Shown here: in pieces, positions 1 through 9,268 of the stretch
Layout: each line of letters starts with the position of its first letter
Position numbering within the stretch: the first letter of the stretch is position 1
Origin: JBGTFE01 sp049799955
Lineage (GTDB): Bacteria; Acidobacteriota; Blastocatellia; Pyrinomonadales; Pyrinomonadaceae
Reading direction: 5' to 3'
NCBI GenBank assembly: GCA_049799955.1
Contig: JBARIW010000117.1
Location: 13,110 to 77,109, forward strand
DNA length: 64,000 nt
Notes under the pieces: model-generated
Databases searched by the model: none
What the model was told of the DNA's origin: nothing
Seen by the model: the letters and a program-made list of their open reading frames with translations, nothing else
Program-made: the position numbers and the translations under genes

Positions 1-339
1 AACGATGGTTATTTAGGCAACACGCCTGTTTTGCGCCAGCATCTGGCAAATTCCGTCTTTCGCGCCGTTGAAACGAATCGCCCGCTTTTGCGCGTAACAA
101 ATGTCGGCGTTACGGCTTACATAAACGAGCGCGGCGAAGTTCTGGACGCGGCGGATGTTTACACGGAAGCTACGCGCGTCTGGACGGTTGCAAAATCCGA
201 CGCTAAATCGACTTTTTACGTTAAATACGGCGATTGGTTCGCGTGGCTTTGTTCGATTGTCAGTTTAGCGTTATTATTTTTAAGTTTTCGGAAAAGGAAA
301 ATAAATGAACAAACCAATCCAGAGAACATCATTTCGTAG
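1..339 (+). CDS. lnt: Apolipoprotein N-acyltransferase, C-terminal end (partial)
   Basis: The frame is open from base 1, so the gene starts upstream of the window. The visible 112 residues contain the end of the nitrilase-like domain, with NDGYLGNTPVLRQHLANS followed by FRAVETNRPLLR and a G-TAYIN stretch. These are typical of Lnt, the inner-membrane enzyme that adds the third acyl chain to lipoproteins. A final hydrophobic helix (SIVSLALLFLSF) and a basic tail follow, as expected for the last membrane segment. The last 35 bases overlap the next gene, so the terminal residues (about NEQTNPENIIS) may be a new tail created when that gene was inserted. Family assignment is fairly secure; the catalytic part is outside the window. 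Confidence 0.85.
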   Translation, partial: NDGYLGNTPVLRQHLANSVFRAVETNRPLLRVTNVGVTAYINERGEVLDAADVYTEATRVWTVAKSDAKSTFYVKYGDWFAWLCSIVSLALLFLSFRKRKINEQTNPENIIS

Positions 340-1522
340 TGTTCCGCGAATAGAGTATTTACGAGTGAAAAACTTTCGTGCTTTAAAAGACTTGGAACTC
401 AAAAACATTAAGCCTTTAACTGTCTTGCTTGGGCAAAATGGAAGCGGAAAGTCCACAGTTTTTGATGTTTTTGCTTTTCTTGCTGAATGTTTTTCAATTG
501 GTTTAAGAAAAGCTGTTGATAAACGCGGACGGTTTCGAGAACTTAGAACACGTGGCTCTAATGAATCAATAGTAATTGAAATTAAATATCGAGAAAATAA
601 AAATTCATCACCTATTACATATCATTTAGCTATAAACGAAAATTTAACAGGAGCTTATGTTGAGGAAGAGTGGTTGAGTTGGCGACGTGGAAAAAGTTTT
701 GGACAGCCTTTTAGATTCTTGAATTTTAATTTAGGAAAAGGACAGGTGATTTCAGGAGAAGAGCCTGACGAATCTGCTCAAAGAATTGATGAAAATCTTT
801 CTGCTCCTGACATTTTGGCTGTTAATACTTTAGGACAATTGGCAAGCCATCCCCGTATTAGCGCATTACGCCAATTTATTACAGGTTGGTATCTGTCATA
901 TTTAACAGCGGAAACTTCCCGTAATCAGCCTGAGGCAGGTCCACAAGAAAAACTTTCCGAAACAGGGAATAATCTTGCCAATGTTATTCAATATCTCAAA
1001 GAACAACATTCAGAGATATTAGAAAAAGTTTTGTTAACGCTTTCCAAACGAATTCCACATTTAGAGAAAGTGGAAGCTACAATGATGCCGGACGGAAGAC
1101 TGCTTTTGCAGATTAAAGATGCGCCTTTTGCAGAACCTATTCAAGCCAAATATGCTTCTGATGGAACATTAAAAATGTTAGCTTATTTAACCGTGTTATA
1201 TGACCCCGACCCACCACAATTTATCGGGATTGAAGAACCTGAAAATCACTTATATCCACATCTGTTACCTGAATTAGCTGAAGAATGTAAGATTGCTTCG
1301 GCAAAAACGCAGCTAATGGTTTCAACGCATTCTCCTTTTTTTGTCAATGATTTACGACCGGATGAGGTTTTTGTGCTTTATCGTGACGAAAAAGGCTACA
1401 CGAAGGCTGAAAAACCTATTGAAATGAAAGGCGTTAAAGAGATGATTGATGCGGGGGCGAAGCTCGGTGATTTATGGATGGAAAATTATTTTTCACAGCA
1501 AACATCGGAGGTGCAAAAATAA
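305..1522 (+). CDS. AAA family ATPase (OLD/RecF-like, AAA_21), possible defence gene
   Basis: This is a 405-residue SMC/ABC-type ATPase. Walker A GQNGSGKST lies at residues 43-51, just after the typical VKNFRALKD start. A DGTLKMLAYL signature near 287, a Walker B-like IGIEEPENHLYPH near 308 and the STHSPFF switch histidine near 340 complete the set. Such ATPases sense nucleic acid or phage proteins in OLD, Gabija and PARIS-like systems. The start ATG has AAGGA six bases upstream and lies inside the end of lnt. The DUF4276 gene follows without a gap, so the two are almost certainly co-translated. Base composition is clearly AT-richer than lnt and prfB, which suggests acquisition. A defence role is inferred from family and pairing, not shown. 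Confidence 0.85.
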   Translation: MNKPIQRTSFRSVPRIEYLRVKNFRALKDLELKNIKPLTVLLGQNGSGKSTVFDVFAFLAECFSIGLRKAVDKRGRFRELRTRGSNESIVIEIKYRENKNSSPITYHLAINENLTGAYVEEEWLSWRRGKSFGQPFRFLNFNLGKGQVISGEEPDESAQRIDENLSAPDILAVNTLGQLASHPRISALRQFITGWYLSYLTAETSRNQPEAGPQEKLSETGNNLANVIQYLKEQHSEILEKVLLTLSKRIPHLEKVEATMMPDGRLLLQIKDAPFAEPIQAKYASDGTLKMLAYLTVLYDPDPPQFIGIEEPENHLYPHLLPELAEECKIASAKTQLMVSTHSPFFVNDLRPDEVFVLYRDEKGYTKAEKPIEMKGVKEMIDAGAKLGDLWMENYFSQQTSEVQK

Positions 1523-2134
1523 GTGCATATTGAAATTTTAGTTGAAGAAGCCTCTGCTGAAATTGTTTTGAATGAAATTATGCCGAAAATAATTGGAGAC
1601 GATGCAACTTTTAAAATTCATGATTTCAGAGGTAAAAGTAATCTTATCAAAAAATTACCTGATAGAATGAGAGGTTATAGCAGTATACTTAGAGATCAAA
1701 AAGACTGGCGAATTGTTGTTTTGATTGATGAAGATCGTCAAGATTGCCAAGAATTAAAGAAAACTCTTGAAGAAATAGCTATTCAGGCAGGCTTATCAAC
1801 TCGTTCAAGCTCAGATAATTTTCAGGTTTTGAATCGCATCGCAGTTGAAGAACTTGAAGCATGGTTTTTTGGTGATATTGAAGCTTTAAGAGGAGCATAT
1901 CCAAGAGTTCCTCCAAGCCTAATGCAAAGGAGAAGTTATAGGAATCCTGACGAAATCAGAGGTGGAACTTATGAAGCATTAGAAAGAGTTCTGTCCACCG
2001 CAGGTTATTATTCAAAAGGCTTTATGCCTAAATCTGAGGTTGCTAGAAATATTGCTCCATTTATGAGTTCTGAGATAAATTCTTCAAAGAGTTTTCAAGT
2101 GTTTCGAGATGGATTGAAATTATTTTTAGATTAA
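1523..2134 (+). CDS. DUF4276 family protein, Toprim-like partner of the ATPase
   Basis: This is a 203-residue protein of the DUF4276 type. The N-terminal strand ILVEEASAE carries a glutamate, and VVLIDEDRQDC near residue 70 carries an acidic D-x-D-like cluster. Together they recall the glutamate and DxD metal site of Toprim nucleases. A conserved VEELEAWFFGD segment lies near residue 109. The start is GTG directly after the TAA of the ATPase gene, with GGAGG about a dozen bases upstream. In OLD-type systems one polypeptide carries ATPase and Toprim; here they would be split over two genes, as in PARIS (AriA/AriB). Nuclease activity is an inference. The gene shares the AT-rich composition of its partner and ends only three bases before prfB. 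Confidence 0.75.
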   Translation: MHIEILVEEASAEIVLNEIMPKIIGDDATFKIHDFRGKSNLIKKLPDRMRGYSSILRDQKDWRIVVLIDEDRQDCQELKKTLEEIAIQAGLSTRSSSDNFQVLNRIAVEELEAWFFGDIEALRGAYPRVPPSLMQRRSYRNPDEIRGGTYEALERVLSTAGYYSKGFMPKSEVARNIAPFMSSEINSSKSFQVFRDGLKLFLD

Positions 2135-2137
2135 ATT

Positions 2138-3236
2138 ATGGAATTAACAGATTTACAAACAAAATACGAAGAATTAAAAGAAAAAGTTACCCAACTTGGG
2201 AGGTTTCTTTGACGCGCCTCGCAAACAAACTGAGCTTGAAAATTTAGAGAAACAAATCTCCAAGCCTGATTTTTGGGACGATTCGGAAAAAGCGCAGAAA
2301 ATCGTTCAGCAGAGAAGCCGGATTGAAAAGGCTTTGGAGCGGCAGGAAAATTTTGAAACGGGAATTTCCGATTCGGAAGTGCTCTTTGAATTTGCCGGCG
2401 CGGACGCAGATTCGAAAAAGGACTTGCAGGAATTGATTTTGCGTCTTGAACGAGAAGTCGGCGAAGCCGAAACGAAAAGCCTGCTTTCCGGTGAAACCGA
2501 CGCGAACAACGCGATTTGCTCGATTCAGGCGGGCGCGGGCGGAACCGACGCGCAGGATTTCGCGCAGATGCTTCTGCGAATGTATCTGCGCTGGGCTGAG
2601 CGAAAAGGTTTTAAGGTCGAAATTCTCGACGAGCAGTCGGGCAGCGAAGCCGGAATAAAATCGGCGACGTTTCGCGTCGAAGGCGAATACGCTTACGGGC
2701 TTTTGTCGGCGGAAGCGGGCGTTCACCGGCTTGTTCGCATCTCGCCGTTTAATTCGGGCGGAAGCCGCGAAACTTCGTTCGCATCGCTTTTCGTTTCGCC
2801 GGAAATCGACGAAAATATCGAGGTCGAGATAAACGACAAGGATTTGCGCGTCGATACATATCGCTCGTCAGGCGCGGGCGGTCAGCACGTCAACGTTACG
2901 GATTCAGCCGTGCGCATTACGCATCTTCCGACCAATATTGTCGTAACGTGCCAGAATCAGCGCTCGCAGCTTCAAAATCGCGCCGTTGCGATGCAGGTTT
3001 TGCGCTCAAAGCTTTATGAACTGGAATTAGAAAAACGGCTTGCCAATTCCGCCGAACTGGAAGCTACAAAACAGGATATAGCTTTCGGCTCGCAGATTCG
3101 CAACTACGTTTTGCACCCGTATCGTCTGGCGAAAGACACGCGGACAAAGTTCGAGATTACGGACGTTGACGCGGTTCTCGACGGCGCGATTGACGAATTT
3201 ATAAAAGAATTTTTATTGTTTAAGAAAAGCCTATAA
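2138..3236 (+). CDS. prfB: Peptide chain release factor 2, with programmed +1 frameshift
   Basis: RF2 terminates translation at UGA and UAA. The ATG at 2138 opens a frame of 24 codons that stops at TGA 2210-2212. Shifting +1 at CTT-T-GAC (codon 2207-2209, next codon 2211) continues into the main body, giving 365 residues, the usual RF2 length. The internal Shine-Dalgarno-like GGGAGG lies at 2198-2203, three bases before the slippery CTT, as in E. coli prfB. The body has the SPF stop-codon recognition motif (RISPFNSGGSRE) and the catalytic GGQ loop (SSGAGGQHVN). Regulation is autogenous: low RF2 lets the ribosome pause at the UGA and shift. The ATG lies three bases after the DUF4276 stop, with no clear ribosome site of its own. 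Confidence 0.95.
2198..2213 (+). promoter_or_regulatory. prfB programmed frameshift site
   Basis: GGGAGG followed by TTTCTTTGAC. The anti-Shine-Dalgarno pairing site, the CTT slippery codon, the in-frame TGA and the following C match the known RF2 frameshift element in order and spacing. The shift skips T2210. Confidence 0.93.
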
Positions 3237-3274
3237 ATGATAAGAGAAAAACAATCGGATTTTGCAATAACTTG

Positions 3275-5779
3275 ATGGCATCCAGAATAAAAAGACCACT
3301 TTCAAAGCCAGAACCTAGAAGCAACGAAATTATCGCATTAGTTGTGCTAGCTTTGGCAATTTTAATCTCATTATGTCTGCTTACATTTAGCTTGGATGAT
3401 TGGTCGCGCAATTCTACTGGTTGGGCATTTAATGTAAAGAGTAACTGGATTGGAATTGTCGGCGCAGTTATTGCCGATTGGATGTTTCAATGGATTGGCT
3501 GGGCAGTTTATATCGTTCCTATATTATTGTTTTTAATCGCATGGCGTGTTCTTCGTTCTAAGAATTTACGTCCGTCATTAAGTCAAATTCTCGGGTATTT
3601 ATTCCTTATTGCCTCGACTTCAGGGTTGCTCAGACTCTTCTTTTTTTATAATAGAGGTGGAATGATAGGGACATTTTTAGCAACAACTATTCTAGAATCA
3701 TTTGTTAGCAAAATCGGCGCAGTAATTGTATTGATAACAATTTTTTTGATTTCGCTTTTAGTTATTACAAGTCTTTCTTTTGTGTCATTTGTCGGTGATT
3801 TTCGGTTTGGCTGGGAAAACTTCTTTATTCGTTTTAATGAATGGCGCGGCAAGCGTCGCGAACGTCAAGAGACAGACAATACAGAAGTTGTTGAGAAAAC
3901 GGACAATCATCACGAGGTTTCCGCACAGAAATCTCCAACCATTTCAATCGGCGACGTTGTTCCGGTGGTGTCTAATGAAAAAGCGGCTGCGAAAAAAGTC
4001 TCTGAAGTTTTTAATAATCTGAAAAATCTGCCGGTTCAGGAAAAAGTTGAGACGCCGGAGATTATTGAAGAAGTCAAAGCCGAAGAAGAAGAAACGGTTC
4101 CGACGATTTCCGCCTCGGATTCCGGCGAAATAAGCTGGGATGAAATCGCCCAAAAAGAAGAACCAACTCAAAAAGAATCCAAGCCGGTTGATTTGGTTGC
4201 CGAAGGCGAGCTGATTCCGATTACGCCGATGAAGGAAACGGGCGATTTGGACGCTGAATTTCTGGACGAAATCGTAGAGCCTGAACCTTTGAAAAAGGCG
4301 CAGAGCTTTGAAGATTACGTTTTGCCGATGCACGAATTTTTGTCCGCGTCGCCGCCGCGCATCGAGCAGAAAGATGAAGAACTGCTGGCAATCGCGCAGG
4401 AATTGACCGATAAAACGAAAGAATTTAACGTTACGGGACGCGTGATGCACATTTGCCAGGGTCCGGTCGTAACAACTTACGAATTTAAGCCCGACCCGGG
4501 CGTAAAATATTCGCGCGTTACAGGACTTTCGGACGATTTGTGTCTTGCCTTGAAAGCCGAATCAATCCGCATCGACCGCATTCCGGGAAAAGCGTTTGTC
4601 GGCATCGAAGTCCCGAATCGCGAGCGCGAAACGATTCACCTGCGCGAAGTTATCGAATCGAAAAAATTTCAGGGCTCGGAATCGCTTCTTTCAATCGCGC
4701 TCGGAAAAACGATTGACGGTTTAAATTACGTCGCCGATTTGGCAAAAATGCCGCATCTTCTTATCGCCGGCTCGACCGGCGCGGGAAAATCCGTCGGCGT
4801 CAATACGCTCGTAGTTTCGATTCTTTATAAGGCAAAACCGGACGAAGTAAAATTCATCATGGTTGACCCGAAGCGTCTGGAACTCGGACTTTACGCCGAT
4901 ATTCCTCATCTTGCGACGCCGATTATCACCGACCCGAAGCGCGCCGCGATTTCGCTGAAATGGGCTGTCTCGGAAATGGAACGCCGTTATAAAGAGCTTG
5001 CCGGCTGGGGCGTTCGCAACATCGACGGCTACAACTCGGAAATCAAGAAGCGCAATTCGAATGAAGAATTCGACGACAACGGCGAGCCGTACAAAACTTT
5101 GCCTTACATCGTTATTATCATCGACGAGCTTGCCGATTTGATGATGGTCGCGGGCAAGGAAGTCGAAGAATCTATAACGAGGCTTGCGCAGATGGCTCGC
5201 GCCGTCGGCATTCACCTTGTTTTAGCGACGCAAAGACCTTCGGTCGACGTTATAACGGGCTTAATCAAGGCGAATTTTCCGGCGCGAATTTCCTTCCGCG
5301 TTTCTACAAAGGTCGATTCGCGTACGATTATCGATTCAAACGGCGCAGAGCAGCTTCTCGGCAAAGGCGATATGCTTTTCCTGCCGCCCGCGACATCGCA
5401 AATCATCCGTGTTCACGGCGCTTTTGTCGACGAAAAGGAAATCTCGAAAATCGTCGAACACATCAAGAAACAGGGAAATCCCGAATACGATACGACCATC
5501 ACCAAATCCGAGGACGAGCTGATTGACTCGGACGATTTGCCGGGTAAAAAAGATGCGCTTTATCTCGACGCTTTGAAAACCGTCGTCAGCTACAAGCGCG
5601 CCTCGACTTCGCTTCTTCAGCGCCAGTTGCGCATCGGCTACGGACGCGCCGCCGCGATTCTCGACGCAATGGTTCACGACGGCTACATCGGCGAAATGGA
5701 CGGAAGCAGCCGCGCGCGCCCGATTCTGCAAAAAGCATACGAAGATTTGCAGGAAGCCGAAGAAGGCAGGGAAATTTAA
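3275..5779 (+). CDS. ftsK: DNA translocase FtsK/SpoIIIE
   Basis: This is an 834-residue septal DNA pump that clears and resolves the chromosome at division. The N-terminus has about four membrane helices within residues 20-175. An acidic, low-complexity linker follows (about 180-330), then the FtsK alpha domain (VMHICQGPVVTTYEFKPDPG) and the RecA-like motor with Walker A GSTGAGKS near residue 502 and Walker B IIIIDELADL near 616. The C-terminal gamma winged helix (about 765-825; LLQRQLRIGYGRAAAILDAM) binds KOPS-type sequences. I chose ATG 3275; a TTG directly before it is the alternative. The first 600 bases are AT-richer than the motor part, so base composition changes inside the gene. Confidence 0.95.
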   Translation: MASRIKRPLSKPEPRSNEIIALVVLALAILISLCLLTFSLDDWSRNSTGWAFNVKSNWIGIVGAVIADWMFQWIGWAVYIVPILLFLIAWRVLRSKNLRPSLSQILGYLFLIASTSGLLRLFFFYNRGGMIGTFLATTILESFVSKIGAVIVLITIFLISLLVITSLSFVSFVGDFRFGWENFFIRFNEWRGKRRERQETDNTEVVEKTDNHHEVSAQKSPTISIGDVVPVVSNEKAAAKKVSEVFNNLKNLPVQEKVETPEIIEEVKAEEEETVPTISASDSGEISWDEIAQKEEPTQKESKPVDLVAEGELIPITPMKETGDLDAEFLDEIVEPEPLKKAQSFEDYVLPMHEFLSASPPRIEQKDEELLAIAQELTDKTKEFNVTGRVMHICQGPVVTTYEFKPDPGVKYSRVTGLSDDLCLALKAESIRIDRIPGKAFVGIEVPNRERETIHLREVIESKKFQGSESLLSIALGKTIDGLNYVADLAKMPHLLIAGSTGAGKSVGVNTLVVSILYKAKPDEVKFIMVDPKRLELGLYADIPHLATPIITDPKRAAISLKWAVSEMERRYKELAGWGVRNIDGYNSEIKKRNSNEEFDDNGEPYKTLPYIVIIIDELADLMMVAGKEVEESITRLAQMARAVGIHLVLATQRPSVDVITGLIKANFPARISFRVSTKVDSRTIIDSNGAEQLLGKGDMLFLPPATSQIIRVHGAFVDEKEISKIVEHIKKQGNPEYDTTITKSEDELIDSDDLPGKKDALYLDALKTVVSYKRASTSLLQRQLRIGYGRAAAILDAMVHDGYIGEMDGSSRARPILQKAYEDLQEAEEGREI

Positions 5780-5986
5780 GTGAAAAGTGAAAAGTGAAAA
5801 GTGAAAAATCTATAATTCAATGCTTAGTTTTCCTTTGTGTGCTTTGCGCCTTTGCGGGAAAATATATCTAAAATAAAGGTTTCCACAGTTTTCCACAGAT
5901 TTCGGTGGAAAAGTCTGTGGAAAACCACTTTACGGAAATGTTAAATGCTTATTTTCAAATAACTTTTAGCATTTTGCACATTGAAT
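5780..5986. other. Intergenic region with GTGAAAA tandem repeat and TTTTCCACA palindrome
   Basis: A short 9-base tandem repeat (AAAAGTGAA, about 5780-5808) follows the ftsK stop. A TTTGCGCCTTTGCGGGAA stretch at about 5844-5862 recurs at 46849-46866. At 5888-5925 there is a 12-bp perfect inverted repeat with a 14-base loop built from TTTTCCACAG. No gene is seen. Confidence 0.6.
5879..5925. repeat. Palindromic cluster of TTTTCCACA (DnaA-box-like) motifs
   Basis: GTTTCCACA lies at 5879-5887 and TTTTCCACA at 5889-5897. The complement TGTGGAAAA lies at 5916-5924, with GGTGGAAAA at 5904-5912. The outer copies form a 12-bp stem (5888-5899 with 5914-5925). TTTTCCACA differs by one base from the DnaA box TTATCCACA. 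No T-tract follows, so a terminator is less likely. The site could be a regulator site or chance; function is unknown. Confidence 0.35.
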
Positions 5987-6343
5987 ATGCAGGAAAATTC
6001 CCAAAATTATAAACCTCGATATTTCAACATTTGCAGATTCTTTATTAAGCTTATTCTTTTAGTTCTTTATGGTTGTTTGCTGGTATGTTGCGGGCAAAAG
6101 GATGCAAAACAAGTTTTTCCCGGTTCGTCTGCAATAAAAATCTCCGGGACGGCAATAAATATTAATACGGCTTCCGCATCAGAACTCGAAAAACTCCCGC
6201 ACATCGGCGCAAAAACAGCGCGGGAAATCATCAAGTATCGTGATAATTTCGGAGGCTTTCGCAAGCCCGAACACCTTATGCTCGTTCGCGGAATCAGCGA
6301 CGAACGCTTTCGCAAGATGAGAAATTTTATAAAAGTCGAATGA
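5987..6343 (+). CDS. ComEA-like helix-hairpin-helix DNA-binding protein
   Basis: This is a 118-residue exported protein. An N-terminal hydrophobic segment (ICRFFIKLILLVLYGCLLVC) may be a signal anchor or a poor lipobox. The C-terminal 60 residues form the ComEA helix-hairpin-helix: ININTASASELEKLPHIG then AKTAREIIKYRDNFGGF and the second hairpin LVRGISDERFRKM. ComEA-type proteins bind incoming DNA at the periplasmic face during natural transformation. comEC follows 46 bases downstream on the same strand, which supports a competence role. I took ATG 5987 as start; a TTG six bases upstream is possible. Confidence 0.85.
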   Translation: MQENSQNYKPRYFNICRFFIKLILLVLYGCLLVCCGQKDAKQVFPGSSAIKISGTAININTASASELEKLPHIGAKTAREIIKYRDNFGGFRKPEHLMLVRGISDERFRKMRNFIKVE

Positions 6344-6389
6344 TTTTATGGTATAACTTCTAAAACGTTATCGAACGCATTTTTGAACA

Positions 6390-9134
6390 ATGCCTGAAAA
6401 TTTTCCGAAATCCCAATCGGCAGACTTCGCGTCTTTTCCATTGCTTTGGCTTGCCGTTTGTTTTGCGTTCGGAGTCGTATCGGCGAAATTTCTTACTTTT
6501 AACTGGCAAATTTCTCTCGCCGCTTGTTTGATTCCCACGCTTTTTACTTTGGTTCTAATCAGGCAAAAATTATCTCTGATTTTTTTATCTGCCGCATTTA
6601 TCGCTGCTGGAGCGTTAGTTTTCCAAATCGAAAATCAAAATATTCCCGCAGCTCGTCTGAAAAGGCTCTTAGATGAAAGCCGAATAAAATCGGGCGAGCC
6701 GATTGAGATTGAAGGCGTTTTGCAAAGCAAACCGGAACTCGCCGCCGGCGGATTCTTTCTGGAGCTAAAGACGGAAAAAGCGATTTATAAAAACTCGGAA
6801 ATCGAAGTTGCGGGGAATGTCAGGCTGTTTGCGCCGTCTCAAAATGAACAAACTGCGGAGGAATACAATCATTTAAACTTGCAATTCGGCTCACGCATTC
6901 GCGTCGCCTGCAATTTGAAACGCGAAAATAAATATGCAAATCCGGGTGTGATTTCGCAAAAAGAGATTCTCGACCAAATCGACTTAGACGCGACCGCAAT
7001 GATAAAAAGCCCGCTTCTCGTCGAAAAACTCGGCGAAACTCAAACTTTCGCACCGCTCAAATGGATTTATGAGCGCAGGCAAGATTTGATAATTGAATTT
7101 AAAAATCATTTTAGCGCGTCGACCGCCGGAGTTTTAATCGCCTCGCTTTTGGGCGACAAATATTTTCTCGACCGGCAGACGGCGGAAGTTTTCCGCGAAG
7201 GCGGAACGTTTCACGTTCTCGTAATTTCGGGCTTGCACATAACTTTTATCGGCGCGCTGACGCTTCTTTTCGTGCGCTTTTTTACAAGAAAAAGATTGTG
7301 GCAGTTTTTGATTGCGACCGCGTTTTTGTGGACATATTCTCTCGCGGTCGGCGCGGAAATTCCGGTCGTTCGCGCCGCGATAATGTTCACGATTCTGCTT
7401 TTTTCGCAAGTCATTTACCGGCGCGGCACGCTTCTGAATTCGCTCGGCGCGTGCGTTTTGATTTTGCTCGTCTGGCGACCGGCAGATTTGTTCACGGCGT
7501 CTTTTCAATTAACGATTGTCAGCGTCGCGGCAATTGTGGCGACGGCTTTTCCTTTGATAGAAAAGCTTCGCGCCATCGGCGGTTGGTCGCCTTCTGCGAC
7601 GACGCCTTTTCCGCCGAATGTTCCCGTTTGGTTAAAACGCTTTTGCGAAACGCTTTACTGGCGCGAAGCCGTCTGGGAAAGAGACTCTTCGCGCCAAATC
7701 TGGTCGGCAAAGCTTTTCAAATCGCCTTACTTAAATTGGCTGGAAAAGCGAAATCTGCAAAATCCTCTGCGCTATATTTTCGAGGCTTTTCTGGTTTCAA
7801 TAATTGTCCAGCTTTGGCTTTTGCCGCTTTTAGTCGTTTATTTTCACCGCGTTTCGATTTTCGGGGTTTTCTTAAATCTCTGGGTCGGCATCGCCATCGC
7901 TTTCGAAAGCTTCGCGGCAATAATCGCTGTTTTTCTCGGACAAATCAGCAATTGGCTGGCATTCCCGTTTATTAAATTGACAGAGTTTTTTAACTGGCTG
8001 CTGCTTTCGCTGCCCAATCTTTTAACCGAAAATTACTGGGCAAGCATCAGGCTGCCGCATTATTCAGGCGCGATGAAAGCGATTTATTTTCTGTATTTTG
8101 TGCCAATTCTGTTTTCCGCTTTTGCTTTATATCGTTGGAAACCGTTTGAATTGGGTTCAAAGTTCAAAGTCCAAAGTCCAAAGTTTAAATTTTTCTCCGC
8201 GTCTCAATTTCACCGCGTCGCCGCGACGGTTTTCTTAATTTTGCTCGTCTTAATTATTTTTCATCCGCTGAGCGCTCAGCGCGCCGACGGAAAACTTCAC
8301 GTTGATTTTCTTGATGTCGGGCAGGGCGATTCGATTTTTATTACCTTTCCGAACGGCGAAACTTTGCTCGTTGACGGCGGCGGGCGGGTGAATTTCAATA
8401 AAATTTATGTCCAAAACGAATTTGAAGACGAGCCGGAGCTTTTCGAGCCGGACACGCAAAATATCGGCGAGACGGTTGTTTCCGCTTATTTGTGGGAAAA
8501 AGGTTATGACAAAATCAATTATATTTTAGCGACGCACGCCGACGCCGACCACATTCAAGGGCTTTCGGACGCGGCAAAAAATTTTAAGGTAAAAGCGGCG
8601 CTTTTCGGAAGAACGCCCTTTAAAAATGAAAATTTTGCGGAGCTTTATTCGATTTTGCAGAAGCGCGAAATTCCGGCGATAAAGCTCGCGCGTGGTGATG
8701 TTTTGACCTTTGGAAACGTGAAAGTAGAAATACTTTTTCCCGTTCGGGATAATGCGCAGGAAACAGTTTCCGACAACAATCATTCGGTTGTTTTGAGAAT
8801 TATTTACGGGACGCGAAAATTTCTTCTGACGGGCGATATTGAAAAAGAAGCCGAAAAAGAGCTTTTGCAAAATCCCGAATTTCTTCAGGCTGATGTCGTC
8901 AAAGTCGCGCATCACGGCAGCCGTACGTCTTCGACACAAGATTTTGTTAATGCTGCGCAGGCGCAGATTGTCGTAATTCCGGTCGGCAAAGACTCGCCTT
9001 TCGGACATCCGCACGAAGAAGTTCTGGAAAGATGGAAAAGCGCGGGCGCGAAAATTTTAACGACCGGAGAGCGCGGAACAATTTCGATTTCGACAGACGG
9101 GAAAGATTTGCAGGTGGTAACTTTTATACCTTAA
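6390..9134 (+). CDS. comEC: ComEC/Rec2 family DNA uptake channel
   Basis: This is a 914-residue polytopic membrane protein. It has N-terminal hydrophobic helices, an OB-like DUF4131 region (about 70-215), the competence transmembrane domain starting near GTFHVLVISGLHITFIG (about residue 272), and a C-terminal metallo-beta-lactamase domain. That last domain shows FLDVGQGDSIFI, THADADHIQGL and VAHHGSRTS, giving the metal-binding HxDxDH. ComEC forms the inner-membrane channel for single-stranded DNA during transformation, and the lactamase-like domain may degrade the second strand. Around 8155-8190 the coding sequence contains a repetitive AAAGTTCAAAGTCCAAAGT stretch (SKFKVQSPKFK) resembling intergenic low-complexity repeats elsewhere in the window. 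The gene converges on purH. Confidence 0.93.
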   Translation: MPENFPKSQSADFASFPLLWLAVCFAFGVVSAKFLTFNWQISLAACLIPTLFTLVLIRQKLSLIFLSAAFIAAGALVFQIENQNIPAARLKRLLDESRIKSGEPIEIEGVLQSKPELAAGGFFLELKTEKAIYKNSEIEVAGNVRLFAPSQNEQTAEEYNHLNLQFGSRIRVACNLKRENKYANPGVISQKEILDQIDLDATAMIKSPLLVEKLGETQTFAPLKWIYERRQDLIIEFKNHFSASTAGVLIASLLGDKYFLDRQTAEVFREGGTFHVLVISGLHITFIGALTLLFVRFFTRKRLWQFLIATAFLWTYSLAVGAEIPVVRAAIMFTILLFSQVIYRRGTLLNSLGACVLILLVWRPADLFTASFQLTIVSVAAIVATAFPLIEKLRAIGGWSPSATTPFPPNVPVWLKRFCETLYWREAVWERDSSRQIWSAKLFKSPYLNWLEKRNLQNPLRYIFEAFLVSIIVQLWLLPLLVVYFHRVSIFGVFLNLWVGIAIAFESFAAIIAVFLGQISNWLAFPFIKLTEFFNWLLLSLPNLLTENYWASIRLPHYSGAMKAIYFLYFVPILFSAFALYRWKPFELGSKFKVQSPKFKFFSASQFHRVAATVFLILLVLIIFHPLSAQRADGKLHVDFLDVGQGDSIFITFPNGETLLVDGGGRVNFNKIYVQNEFEDEPELFEPDTQNIGETVVSAYLWEKGYDKINYILATHADADHIQGLSDAAKNFKVKAALFGRTPFKNENFAELYSILQKREIPAIKLARGDVLTFGNVKVEILFPVRDNAQETVSDNNHSVVLRIIYGTRKFLLTGDIEKEAEKELLQNPEFLQADVVKVAHHGSRTSSTQDFVNAAQAQIVVIPVGKDSPFGHPHEEVLERWKSAGAKILTTGERGTISISTDGKDLQVVTFIP

Positions 9135-9268
9135 TTATGATTTAAAAAAACAAAAACCCGAAGATTTCAAATACAAACCTTTCGAGCGTTCCTCAGAGCC
9201 GTAATGCCATAGTTTTACAGTAATGCGAAGTAAAAGTCAAACGATTTTCGTCACTACGGGAAAATTTT

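Noticed and set aside
7298..7975. A 225-codon frame inside comEC
   Set aside because: Same-strand shadow frame; the comEC frame is continuous and homologous through it.
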